From Euryarchaeota archaeon UBA102 (GTDB lineage: Archaea > Thermoplasmatota > Poseidoniia > MGIII > CG-Epi1), in contig DAHL01000025.1 of NCBI GenBank assembly GCA_002509225.1, positions 1-34,172 on the forward strand: a stretch of 34,172 bases of DNA. Reading direction: 5' to 3'. Positions 16,226 through 25,199 of this stretch are shown piece after piece. Position numbers and translations under genes: made by a program. Under the pieces are notes generated by a model, which saw nothing but the letters and a program-made list of their open reading frames with translations, had not been told where the DNA came from and made no database searches. The stretch's first letter is position 1, and each line of letters opens with the position of its first letter.

Positions 16226-16606
16226 ATGAAAGAAATCATCACTTCATCTAATGCACCACCGCCAGTAGGTCCGTATTCACAAGGAGTCGCACTGGGCGGC
16301 TTTATTTTTTTAAGCGGACAAGTCGGTCGAAAACCAGATACTACTGAATTAGAGACGGGCGTAACCGCTCAAACCCGTCAGGCGATTCTCAATATGCAAT
16401 CAGTACTAGCTGAAAAAAATCTAACTTTAGCTAATGTAGTGAAAACATCCGTCTTCTTAGCGGACATGAATGATTTTGCAGAAATGAACGCAGTCTATGC
16501 AGAATTCTTCGATGAGGACACCGCCCCAGCTAGATCAACAATCGAAGTCGCTAGATTGCCACTGGATGCATCGATGGAAATCGATGCAATAGCGTCTCTC
16601 GATTAG
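16226..16606 (+). CDS. ridA: RidA/YjgF family reactive-enamine deaminase
   Basis: A 126-residue protein with complete RidA signatures: APPPVGPYSQGV near the N-terminus, FLSGQVG, and the C-terminal APARSTIEVARLPLDASMEIDAIA containing the catalytic arginine (PARST) and the conserved glutamate. RidA trimers hydrolyse 2-aminoacrylate and related imines released by PLP enzymes such as threonine dehydratase, protecting PLP-dependent enzymes in the cytoplasm. It is monocistronic and converges with the ceramidase-like gene, stop codons overlapping by 4 bp. Confidence 0.95.
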   Translation: MKEIITSSNAPPPVGPYSQGVALGGFIFLSGQVGRKPDTTELETGVTAQTRQAILNMQSVLAEKNLTLANVVKTSVFLADMNDFAEMNAVYAEFFDEDTAPARSTIEVARLPLDASMEIDAIASLD

Positions 16607-17277
16607 GACGACTCCTTCTCTATACTACTCTTCATTAGACCAACAAATAAACAGTAGAGCATACCTCCATTGAGGGTATGCCATACAAAATGAGTCCCTA
16701 GTGAGAAAGAATCACAAATATTTTCATCAATCGAACGGAAGAAGATGGAGATTGCAAAAAGCGGTGCTGCAGCCAAAATAAAATACGCACGTTCACCTTC
16801 TCGATAGTATGCATATCCTCCTAATAATGCAATGAAGAACATACTGGAAAAATAACCAGAAGAACCATTAGCATAGTCTGCAGGGAATGGAATTGCTAAT
16901 AGGATTGTTACAACAACGAACGCCGCCCAACTTACAGGCACAATCCACCACCGAGGCATAATCATATGCCAACAAAACACCCCCATGTATACGAATTGAA
17001 AAATAGTAATAGGTCCACTATCTGTCAGTAGCGCCCATCTAGTTGCAAAAGTATGGAAGAGAAAACTACCAATACCTATTGTACATATCAATCCCAATAA
17101 TAAAACAAATTCCCAATGCTTCCTTCCACTTTTTTCTTGATAATTTTGATAATAGTACCACCCAGCTACGAATGCTATGATGAATGCTAGATTAGTAACG
17201 GCATTCAATGGCTCAGATAAGAACGTAGCATCGGTACGTTCACAATAATTGTCAAGGGGTTCGGACCAATCTGCCAT
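16603..17277 (-). CDS. Alkaline-ceramidase-like (CREST superfamily) membrane hydrolase
   Basis: A 224-residue protein with about seven transmembrane helices. It carries the alkaline ceramidase (PF05875) pattern: DNYCERTDATFLSEPLNAVTNLAF at the N-terminus (shortened: CER, EPLNA, TNLAF), GIGSFLFHTF with the metal histidine, LTDSGP with the Asp, and the C-terminal GTHFVWHTLNGG with two further histidines. Family enzymes are zinc hydrolases of the CREST superfamily that cleave the amide of ceramide. Archaea are not known to make classical sphingolipids, so the substrate here is unclear; an amide or ester lipid taken up from other organisms is one possibility. The gene starts 12 bp beyond the 3' end of tRNA-Ser and may share its transcript. 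Confidence 0.8.
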   Translation of the reverse strand: MADWSEPLDNYCERTDATFLSEPLNAVTNLAFIIAFVAGWYYYQNYQEKSGRKHWEFVLLLGLICTIGIGSFLFHTFATRWALLTDSGPITIFQFVYMGVFCWHMIMPRWWIVPVSWAAFVVVTILLAIPFPADYANGSSGYFSSMFFIALLGGYAYYREGERAYFILAAAPLFAISIFFRSIDENICDSFSLGTHFVWHTLNGGMLYCLFVGLMKSSIEKESS

Positions 17278-17288
17278 ATTATTCCTAA

Positions 17289-17376
17289 TGGCGCGGGGAG
17301 GGGGATTTGAACCCCCGTGGGATTACTCCCATTGGATTAGCAATCCAACGCAATGGCCAGACTATGCGACCCCCGC
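17289..17376 (-). tRNA. tRNA-Ser (anticodon GCT), CCA encoded
   Basis: An 88-nt class II tRNA. Acceptor GCGGGGG/TCCCCGC, anticodon stem TTGGA/TCCAA with loop TTGCTAA (anticodon GCT, reading AGC/AGU), a long variable arm (TGGGAGTAATCCCA) typical of serine tRNAs, and T arm GGGGG-TTCAAAT-CCCCC. The discriminator is G and the CCA end is encoded at 17289-17291. Confidence 0.95.
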
Positions 17377-17397
17377 ACATCTGCCTTGAGAATGCCT

Positions 17398-17405
17398 TTG
17401 TATAA
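17398..17405. promoter_or_regulatory. Shared, near-palindromic TATA box for tRNA-Ser and rdgB
   Basis: TTGTATAA (TTATACAA on the other strand) is centred about 25 bases upstream of both the tRNA-Ser 5' end (17376, minus) and the rdgB ATG (17427, plus). One element could direct both divergent transcripts; rdgB would be leaderless. Confidence 0.45.
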
Positions 17406-17426
17406 GGCGCTTTTGTTAACCCTATT

Positions 17427-17987
17427 ATGAAGATACATCTAATCACTTCCAATAAGGGAAAGGTTGAGGAGCTGTCTGCAATGCTAACACCATTAGGTCA
17501 CGAGACGGAACAAACAGATCTCCAATGTCCAGAAATTCAAGCTAACAATCTAGAGGAAGTCATTGTTCATGGCTTAGAATGGTTGAAAGATGTTGTAGAT
17601 GGTGAAAACGTATTGATAGATGATGCAGGCGTTTTCATAGAGGCCTTGGGAGGATTTCCAGGCGTATATTCTAGATACGCTTACGACACAATTGGATTGA
17701 GCGGTATTCTAAAACTCATGGAAGGTATAGAAAATAGACGCGCATCATTCAAATGCGTTTTAGGATTCTTACAGAGCAACGGAAAACAGTATGTGTTGGC
17801 AGGTGAAACCCACGGAACTCTAACTCATAAGGAAAAGGGAGAAGAAGGATTCGGCTATGATCCAATATTCATTCCCGAAGGTGAAGAGAAAACATTTGCC
17901 GAACTAGATATGAATAGAAAAAATCAATTAAGCCATAGAGGTAAGGCACTAAACAAATTACTAGAAGTTTTATCGACTATAGAATAG
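17427..17987 (+). CDS. rdgB: XTP/dITP diphosphatase (HAM1/RdgB family)
   Basis: A 186-residue nucleotide house-cleaning enzyme that hydrolyses ITP, dITP and XTP to the monophosphate plus pyrophosphate, keeping deaminated purines out of nucleic acids. Family motifs: TSNKGKVEEL (about 7-16), IDDAGVFIEALGGFPGVYSR (about 63-82), GFGYDPIFIPEG with TFAEL (about 141-158), and KNQLSHRGKAL near the end. Length is normal for archaea. It is probably leaderless from the TATA box at 17398 and converges with transketolase, 2 bp between the stops. Confidence 0.95.
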   Translation: MKIHLITSNKGKVEELSAMLTPLGHETEQTDLQCPEIQANNLEEVIVHGLEWLKDVVDGENVLIDDAGVFIEALGGFPGVYSRYAYDTIGLSGILKLMEGIENRRASFKCVLGFLQSNGKQYVLAGETHGTLTHKEKGEEGFGYDPIFIPEGEEKTFAELDMNRKNQLSHRGKALNKLLEVLSTIE

Positions 17988-17989
17988 AA

Positions 17990-19900
17990 TCAATCCATCT
18001 CTTTCTTTACTCTTTCTATAATATCTTCTGAACTAAGTCCTTGGTATCCAATCTGCTCTTTTTGTCCCCCTATTCCCGGTTTAGATGTTCCCATGTAACT
18101 ATATTTCGGTGTAAATCCTCTTTCAAGAAGCCAGGTACCATACCTAATACCTAATCCTGTTTTTGAATTCAAACTCTCAACAACCATTACCAACTTACTA
18201 TTACCAACTTTACTAATAATCTCCTCATCAACCACATTCAAAGTAGGTTTGTTAATCAAACCAATCGATACTCCTTCTTTTTTCAACATTTCAACAGCGT
18301 GAAGACTTCTATGTAGCATATCTCCAAACGTTACAATCCAACCATCTTCCCCCTCTCTAATAATCTCATCTTTTCCAACCTCGAATTGATATCCTTTACC
18401 AAACATCTCTCCTCCTTTCTCATTCAATATTTTAGGCACTTTAGATCTCGTTGAAAAAATAAACCTCAAACCAGGATCATTAAACACACTTTTCACAATA
18501 GCATCCATCTGTGATACATCTCCAGGAAAGTAAAGACGAGTATGCTCATCTTCATCAACAAAATTATCTGCAAAGAAATTATTAAGACCGAAGTGACAAG
18601 TGTTATCTGACATATCATCTACACCTGCATGTGAGAAATGAGAAAGAACGTTCGCTCGGTTTAATCGAGACATCGTAATCTCCGAAATGACCATTTCCAT
18701 AAACGCTGAAAACGTTGCAAAAATACCTTGCCTACCTTCTTCCGAACCAAAACCAGCAGCAGCTAGGAAATTATTTCTCTCCTGAACACCACCAGATGTA
18801 AAACAATCAGGATGATTCTCACGAACAAAATTTAATCCAACTGAACCTTCAAGATCCGAGTCAAATGCATGCACGTTTTTCCGTTGCTCAGCGCTTAATG
18901 AATCTAATATTGAAACAACACTCTTACCGAACTGTACTCTACATGCACCAAATTCATCACTACTACCTAGGAAACCATTCTTTTTCTCATTTGTAGTTTC
19001 CGCAACCAATTGGTCTAACAAATTTATCGCTTCAGCATGCCCTCTTAAGTTAAGATATTCTTTTGCAGTATCTATGGGTATCACATCATGAAGTTTCGTC
19101 GTCCCTTCTAATTGAGGTATATCTCTCCCCATCACTCTTTTACATATGACTGCCACAGGACCATCTATCTCTAAAGCTTCAACAAGTGTCTTGTAAAGTT
19201 TTACAGTATTCTCTCCTCTACAAACAAGTACTTTGAATCCCTGCCCCTCCAATGTTTTAGATAATTCAAAACCTTCCATGTATGATTCTGGATGTCCAGA
19301 AATTGTAACATTGTTATCATCAATTATCCATTTTACATTTAGATTATGCGCCACAGCAAAGCGAGCTGCTTCAGCATCATTCCCCTCCATTTGAGACCCA
19401 TCAGAACCAAACATAACAACAGCCTTTTCTGGATTGGCCATAGCGACACCATTCACATGCCCTGCTGCATGTCCTAATCTTCCTGTAGAAAAATCTACAC
19501 ATTCTAACAAGTCGCATTCTGGATGCCCTGCAAGACCAGATGCATGTTCTCGATATTGAAGTAATTTATCAACAGACAATTTTCCATTCAAAGCCGCTCT
19601 TGCATATTGTAATGCCGATCTATGCCCTGCCTCATCAAAAAATTCATTATGTATCGAAGCACCACCATCTCTTAGAGCATCAATAATCAAGACTTCAGGT
19701 ACGATGTCATAGGGTCCTCCCGTATGACCGCCCAGTCCCTTTGCACGCGCTACCGCTGTAAGAGTAATGACAACATCTCGCATTATCTGTATATTTTCTT
19801 GCAAGACGGCAAGCGATTCATAAGGTATCTCAGATTCTAAACCCAACTCAAGAGGTCGAAAATTACCGACATCGATAGGGAATTTCATGTATGATTCCAT
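17990..19900 (-). CDS. tkt: Transketolase, full length
   Basis: A 636-residue single-chain transketolase, a thiamine-diphosphate enzyme moving two-carbon units between sugar phosphates. Domain order is PP (about 35-300), Pyr (about 325-500) and C-terminal domain. Visible motifs: GLGGHTGGP, GHPE near 126, the ThDP/Mg motif GSDGSQMEGN with DDNN (165-197), FATFSAFMEM in the Pyr domain, and a C-terminal ESLNSKTGLG. Many archaea have split or no transketolase, so an intact chain is noteworthy. A strong purine run (AGAGGGGGG) precedes ATG 19900; ATG 19888 is an alternative. It lies 33 bp after rpl30e and is likely read with, or just after, the RNA polymerase operon. Confidence 0.93.
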   Translation of the reverse strand: MESYMKFPIDVGNFRPLELGLESEIPYESLAVLQENIQIMRDVVITLTAVARAKGLGGHTGGPYDIVPEVLIIDALRDGGASIHNEFFDEAGHRSALQYARAALNGKLSVDKLLQYREHASGLAGHPECDLLECVDFSTGRLGHAAGHVNGVAMANPEKAVVMFGSDGSQMEGNDAEAARFAVAHNLNVKWIIDDNNVTISGHPESYMEGFELSKTLEGQGFKVLVCRGENTVKLYKTLVEALEIDGPVAVICKRVMGRDIPQLEGTTKLHDVIPIDTAKEYLNLRGHAEAINLLDQLVAETTNEKKNGFLGSSDEFGACRVQFGKSVVSILDSLSAEQRKNVHAFDSDLEGSVGLNFVRENHPDCFTSGGVQERNNFLAAAGFGSEEGRQGIFATFSAFMEMVISEITMSRLNRANVLSHFSHAGVDDMSDNTCHFGLNNFFADNFVDEDEHTRLYFPGDVSQMDAIVKSVFNDPGLRFIFSTRSKVPKILNEKGGEMFGKGYQFEVGKDEIIREGEDGWIVTFGDMLHRSLHAVEMLKKEGVSIGLINKPTLNVVDEEIISKVGNSKLVMVVESLNSKTGLGIRYGTWLLERGFTPKYSYMGTSKPGIGGQKEQIGYQGLSSEDIIERVKKEMD

Positions 19901-19933
19901 ACAAACCCCCCTCTTAAAAGGTACGGATAAAAA

Positions 19934-20221
19934 CTATTTTTTTAGAGATAAGATATCGGACGCACCTGCATCCAATATAGCAACAGTTGAAACAGTGAAT
20001 GGTTTTCCACACGCTGCACCCAACATAGAGTTATTTCCATTATATTGATGTATCGGTGTTTTCTTTTCTTTATTCAATTCATCCATAAACTCACTAGGAC
20101 AATTATTCGCACATATCACTAATTTAACATCCCCCTTTTCCAAGGCTCTGCGACAACTTCTCTCACCAATCGCTACAGAACCAGTGGCAATTACACTTTT
20201 CAATGATCGACCAATATCCAT
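19934..20221 (-). CDS. rpl30e: Ribosomal protein eL30 (L30e)
   Basis: A 95-residue large-subunit ribosomal protein with the L7Ae/L30e fold: KLVICANNCPSEFMDEL in the middle and the C-terminal ILDAGASDIL, the family hallmarks. It sits in its conserved archaeal place directly after rpoA'', the two genes sharing one base (TAATG). The genes that usually follow in archaea (nusA, rps12, rps7, EF-2) are not here. Confidence 0.93.
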   Translation of the reverse strand: MDIGRSLKSVIATGSVAIGERSCRRALEKGDVKLVICANNCPSEFMDELNKEKKTPIHQYNGNNSMLGAACGKPFTVSTVAILDAGASDILSLKK

Positions 20222-22518
20222 TATTTCTTTTTTCCATCCTTTGACGTATTATATGTAACACTAATGGCACCAGTTCCAAGAGATATAGGTTGTCCCACAA
20301 TAATATTTTCTGCTACACCACCCAATTCATCACATTCACCCGTTAGACCTGCTCCAAGTAAGTGGGCAGATGTAATTTCAAAAGCAGCTCGAGCTAATAC
20401 AGAAGTCTTTCTTCCAGAAATACCATGTCTTCCTATCGCTCTTACCATTCCTTCCATTGTCATTACTTCAGACACTAACATTAAATGTCTAACATCCACT
20501 TGAAGTCCTTGCCCATCTAAAGTTTCAAACAATTCATGAATTATTGAATTCCTAGCAGCTTCTATACCCAATACCTCAGCTATTTCATGTATAGAGTTTG
20601 TAGTAGTTCTAGAACTGTCTACTTCTTCAAACTCAAGAATTCTCTTCAAATTCGAACCTTCAGTAAACAACCTAAATTCTTTCCCTTCTTTCTTTACAAT
20701 CGCACGAGTTATTTCAGGTATTCCAACAACTTTCAAATTTCTTACTTTATCTTCTAATATGTATAATTTTTTAAAAGATACTTCTTCTTCTTGAAGAATA
20801 ATACTATCTTTTTCAAATTCCATTTTACATTTTAATCTACCATTCTTTTTCATTCTAGCAGCTATCACTTCTATACTTAGATCAAACTCCTTCATTAATT
20901 TCTTTTTTGGTTTTACAATTATTCTAAGATTAGTTATGTCTGTGTGTATGTCTGAAATTTGTGTTACAGATTTAGATTCAATTTTTCCAGCCAACTTAAA
21001 CGCAACATCTTGTTTCGTCGCATATTTTGGAGATAAGAAAACCTCCATAATCGGTGTTTTTGGTAGTCTTCGCGCGTCTACAATTTCAATTAGTCTAGGT
21101 AATCCTAGGGTAACATTCATTTCTGCAACACCAGCATAGTGGAAAGTACGCATCGTCATTTGCGTTCCAGGTTCTCCTATAGATTGAGCCGCTAACACAC
21201 CAACTGCCTCAGTTGGATCAATACGTGTTAATTCACTTTGCCTAATACAACCCATTACAATTTCATTCAATTCTTTCTCTTTAACCTTTCTTTCAATTGC
21301 CATTTCAGCTATACGCCTAACCGTACTCTGATTCATTTCCATTCCAATTTCATTCAAATATTTTTGTATATCATTTTCTTTCTCAACTAATTTCTTAAAA
21401 GTAGAAACCATGTCGACAATATCTTTCTTTACAAGCCGATTCTCTTCACTATTTCTTATAATTTCATCAATATAATGTTCAGGCAATCCTTCAGATGCTT
21501 TTCTAGCATTCTTCTTGTAAGAACTTGTCTTTTTCTCACCATGAACTTCAGTTGCCATAGACACATCTATCTCTGGTTTTTTCTTTTCATCTCCCTTTTC
21601 ACTAGAATATCCTACCGCACTATTCCTAAATTTCTCTAATTTTGAAGCGGGAACGCCACATTCACGCAATAATACATCCGAAACATCAGCAACATGAGAT
21701 GGAAGGAACAATCCTCGTTTGTAAAGATTAACAGCAGCCTTTTCAGATACGCCCAATGACACAAACATCTTAGTCGCTTTTTCCCTTTCTTCTGCAAATC
21801 TAATTCTTTCTCTTTCTAAATCTAAATGATCTTCAATTTGGGTGTAATTTCTGGCAGAACGAACGCTAGTACCATCCATCTTATGGTATTCTTCTAGGTG
21901 CATCATTCTAGGTAATTCAATTACTTCTGAAATTCTAAGGAAAGATACGTAAGGTTCTTCCTCTCTATCTGGCATAACCAATCCAACCTCATCTGGTATT
22001 TCAGGTCGGTCAAAACTCAAAACTTCAGATATTACAGATTGGTAACAAATCCCTCTATTTTTTAAATAGATGTATCCATTGAAAGGATAACGGAATTGTT
22101 TTGCATTAATTGGGAAAGCAACACCAACTAACAACTCTCCTTTACTCGCAACACGTTCAACCATACCTTCGATAGTATAACCTTCAGGGAGGGACCAAAT
22201 AATTCCTAACTTTCTTTCAACTCTTCTTAAAACTGCATCTGCAGATATCGGACCGGTTTGTGTTTTTTCCTCTTCTCGAGCACCCTCTAAAACAACCTCT
22301 CTTTCAATCTTTTTGTTTCCGATTTTATCTAAAATATATAAAATATCTCGATTACTAAATCTACTTAATAATTGCCTCAAGGTCATTTTCTTTAAATCAT
22401 CAATTCTTAGACCTCTCTTCGTTTCTCCTCTACCTATTGTAGCATCAGCTATTTTCTCAGCTAATTCTCTAGGAATCCCACGTCTTTGTAGGGCTCTTAC
22501 AGTGTCAAATTTTGCCAT
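20221..22518 (-). CDS. rpoA2: RNA polymerase subunit A'' with long N-terminal extension
   Basis: A 765-residue protein, about twice the usual archaeal A'' (roughly 380-400). The conserved A'' body begins near residue 370; the trigger-loop/bridge region [20 protein letters not shown] lies at 438-457 and [18 protein letters not shown] follows, with the family C-terminus ([26 protein letters not shown]). The first 345-370 residues are not standard A'': a helical start ([13 protein letters not shown]), a beta-rich block (about 105-200), a charged stretch, a helix-hairpin-helix-like segment ([16 protein letters not shown], about 255-270), and a Lys/Glu-rich linker (305-340). The frame is continuous and the ATG overlaps the rpoA' stop (TAATG), so the extension belongs to the gene. 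Confidence 0.93.
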   Translation of the reverse strand: MAKFDTVRALQRRGIPRELAEKIADATIGRGETKRGLRIDDLKKMTLRQLLSRFSNRDILYILDKIGNKKIEREVVLEGAREEEKTQTGPISADAVLRRVERKLGIIWSLPEGYTIEGMVERVASKGELLVGVAFPINAKQFRYPFNGYIYLKNRGICYQSVISEVLSFDRPEIPDEVGLVMPDREEEPYVSFLRISEVIELPRMMHLEEYHKMDGTSVRSARNYTQIEDHLDLERERIRFAEEREKATKMFVSLGVSEKAAVNLYKRGLFLPSHVADVSDVLLRECGVPASKLEKFRNSAVGYSSEKGDEKKKPEIDVSMATEVHGEKKTSSYKKNARKASEGLPEHYIDEIIRNSEENRLVKKDIVDMVSTFKKLVEKENDIQKYLNEIGMEMNQSTVRRIAEMAIERKVKEKELNEIVMGCIRQSELTRIDPTEAVGVLAAQSIGEPGTQMTMRTFHYAGVAEMNVTLGLPRLIEIVDARRLPKTPIMEVFLSPKYATKQDVAFKLAGKIESKSVTQISDIHTDITNLRIIVKPKKKLMKEFDLSIEVIAARMKKNGRLKCKMEFEKDSIILQEEEVSFKKLYILEDKVRNLKVVGIPEITRAIVKKEGKEFRLFTEGSNLKRILEFEEVDSSRTTTNSIHEIAEVLGIEAARNSIIHELFETLDGQGLQVDVRHLMLVSEVMTMEGMVRAIGRHGISGRKTSVLARAAFEITSAHLLGAGLTGECDELGGVAENIIVGQPISLGTGAISVTYNTSKDGKKK

Positions 22519-25199
22519 TATTTACTTCCCCCTACTCCAACAACTCTATCAAATACCTCATCAATATTTACACTCTTTCCAGCTTTACTCTTGGTTGGAT
22601 CTGTTCCATCTTCTCCATATTTAGTTTGAAGAACAATACCACCACTATTCCTTACACTTCCATCATATTTAACTCGCACATCTTCAAGAGCATTAATCAA
22701 CCTTCTCTGCATGTAACCAGATCTAGCAGTTCTGACAGCAGTATCAACTAACCCTTCTCTACCTCCCATAGAGTGGAAGAAATATTCCGTAGCACTTAGT
22801 CCAAGTTTGTATGATGAACGTACAAATCCTCTAGCATCTGCACCCAAATCTCCAGCTTTGAAATGAGGTAAAGTTCTTTCTTTATATCCTCTAGCTATCC
22901 TTCCTCCTCTTACGGCCTGCTGACCAATCGACGCCGTCATCTGAGATAAATTCAACATACTTCCACGAGCACCAGATCGAGCCATTATAACTGCGAAATT
23001 ATCATCCCTATCATTTACAAGATGCCATCCTGCTGCTGAACCTGCTTTGTCTCGAGCCTTTCCTAAAATACTCATAACCTCAATCTCTAAAGTCTCTTCT
23101 AAACTCCTACCAGCTGCTGCTTCTAATTCTCCTTTATCATAAGAAGCAACTAATTTCGCTACAGCCTTCTTAGCTTTGGTTAGTGTTTTCTCAATCTCAT
23201 CTATCGCTTCTTGAGGTACATCTTCATCATCTATGGCAGTTGTAATACCTTTTTCACTAAAAGCCGCAATAGATAATCTAGTAACTTTATCTATAAAATC
23301 ACGAGCAGCATCTGCGCCTTTTAATCTTGATATCTCATCTAGAATTTGACCTTTGAAAGCAGATACCGAATTACCATCTACAATACCTCTTATTAATTCA
23401 CCATTTTTAACTTCAACAATAGTGTCCAATGCTTCATTCTCTTCAATAGTTCGATCTGGCCAATAAACAGAAGATCTATATTTCAAATTCATATCATCTG
23501 GTAATAGTTGTGAAAAAATCTGTTTTCCAGTCCATCTTGGTCCACCCTTACTTTCAGGTATAGCAGGCTTTGGAAGCTCTCCATAAAAATCCAACCTCGA
23601 AAGCATACGTACGGTTTGCTCCTTATCAAAATTCGTGTCTTTGAATGTTAAAAGATACAGCCCAGATATGTGGTCGTGTATGGCTCCAATAACGGCTCCA
23701 CCAAATCTAGGAGATCTAATATGTTCTTGAACTCTCATCAATATACGCGCTTCAGCCCGTGCTTCTTCACTTTGTACAACATGAAGATTCATTTCATCTC
23801 CATCAAAATCAGCATTATATGGTGGACAAACACATAAATTCAATCTAAACGTCTTTCCACCCATTATACGAATTTCATGAGCCATCATAGACATTCTATG
23901 CAAACTAGGCTGTCGATTAAACAATACAATATCTTTATCCATTAAATGACGTTCAACTATAAATCCGGGTTCGATTCTGTCATGATTAAATTCCCAATTT
24001 TCATCAGTTAATTTTACTCTTCTACCATCAGGTCGTATGATATAGTTTATTCCGGGAATATATTTCTCAGGATCTGTAGGTTCAAAATTCTCCTTAATTA
24101 ATTCCTTCATAAATTTCAAATTATGGATATTGACCCTTATGGGCACAGTTAATTCTCTCGCTACTAATTCAGGCACGCCAACTTCATTTATACTAATATA
24201 AGGATCTGGAGTTATGACTGTACGTGCAGAGAAATTAACACGTTTACCAGAAAGATTAGATCTAAATCGTCCTTCTTTTCCTTTTAATCTCTGAACTATT
24301 GTTTTTAGAGGTCTACCAGATCGGTGTCTTGCAGTCGGTATTCCTGCAGTTTGATTATCAAAATAAGTTGTACAATGGTATTGTAATAACTCCCACAAAT
24401 CATCTATTATTAATTGAGGGGCACCCGCATCTCTATTCTCTCTCAATCTTTGATTTATTCTTAATACATCCACCAATTTATGTGTTAAATCATCCTCAGA
24501 TCTTTCTCCACTATCTAAAGTTATAGAAGGTCTAACAGACACCGGCGGCACTGGAAGAACTGTCATAATCATATATTCTGGACGTGTAACTCCAGGCTCA
24601 AAACCTAGAGCTCGCAAATCACTTTCAGGTATTTTCTCTAATCTAGCTCTAACCTCTTTTGGTGTAAGTTTTCTGCCCTCTTCACGGAAAGTACTAGGTT
24701 TATCTAAAATAGTTTTAATTTGTACATCATTACAATGGGGACAAGTCTTCGCCTTAGCCGCTTCTCTAATAATTTTCTTAGATAATTGTTGATGTCCTAT
24801 AGTACTACCTGCATCTCTTTTCACCATTTTTACAATTTCATCAGAATAATCTGAGATTCTTTCTTCAGGTAGCATAAGTCTACTACATGCACCACAAGTT
24901 CCATTCAAACAATCTTTAAGCATTTTCGTATAACCAACATGAATAATTGGCATTGCAAAATCAATATGACCAAAATGTCCAGGACATTCATCTAATTTTC
25001 TTCCACAAGTTTTACATCTTAATCCAGGTTCTATAACTCCCAGATGCATATCCATTAATCCCATAGGGATAGGAAACCCATCATCATCATAGGTATCTGC
25101 CGTAATCACCTTAGTTGTAGAAAGTTTACGAATCTCCTTAGGGCCCATTAATGCAAACTCTATATGTGAAATCTTTTTTGGAATAGTTGTCGCACTCAT
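22518..25199 (-). CDS. rpoA1: RNA polymerase subunit A'
   Basis: An 893-residue largest-subunit N-terminal half. The catalytic magnesium loop [10 protein letters not shown] is at 462-471. Both N-terminal zinc sites are intact: [17 protein letters not shown] (Cys62, 65, 72, His75) and CGAC (102-105) with CPHC (153-156). Lid/rudder region [18 protein letters not shown] is at about 316-333. The chain ends near [20 protein letters not shown], the usual archaeal A'/A'' split point. The ATG overlaps the rpoB stop (ATGA, 25196-25199), and the stop is fused to the rpoA'' start. Confidence 0.97.
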   Translation of the reverse strand: MSATTIPKKISHIEFALMGPKEIRKLSTTKVITADTYDDDGFPIPMGLMDMHLGVIEPGLRCKTCGRKLDECPGHFGHIDFAMPIIHVGYTKMLKDCLNGTCGACSRLMLPEERISDYSDEIVKMVKRDAGSTIGHQQLSKKIIREAAKAKTCPHCNDVQIKTILDKPSTFREEGRKLTPKEVRARLEKIPESDLRALGFEPGVTRPEYMIMTVLPVPPVSVRPSITLDSGERSEDDLTHKLVDVLRINQRLRENRDAGAPQLIIDDLWELLQYHCTTYFDNQTAGIPTARHRSGRPLKTIVQRLKGKEGRFRSNLSGKRVNFSARTVITPDPYISINEVGVPELVARELTVPIRVNIHNLKFMKELIKENFEPTDPEKYIPGINYIIRPDGRRVKLTDENWEFNHDRIEPGFIVERHLMDKDIVLFNRQPSLHRMSMMAHEIRIMGGKTFRLNLCVCPPYNADFDGDEMNLHVVQSEEARAEARILMRVQEHIRSPRFGGAVIGAIHDHISGLYLLTFKDTNFDKEQTVRMLSRLDFYGELPKPAIPESKGGPRWTGKQIFSQLLPDDMNLKYRSSVYWPDRTIEENEALDTIVEVKNGELIRGIVDGNSVSAFKGQILDEISRLKGADAARDFIDKVTRLSIAAFSEKGITTAIDDEDVPQEAIDEIEKTLTKAKKAVAKLVASYDKGELEAAAGRSLEETLEIEVMSILGKARDKAGSAAGWHLVNDRDDNFAVIMARSGARGSMLNLSQMTASIGQQAVRGGRIARGYKERTLPHFKAGDLGADARGFVRSSYKLGLSATEYFFHSMGGREGLVDTAVRTARSGYMQRRLINALEDVRVKYDGSVRNSGGIVLQTKYGEDGTDPTKSKAGKSVNIDEVFDRVVGVGGSK

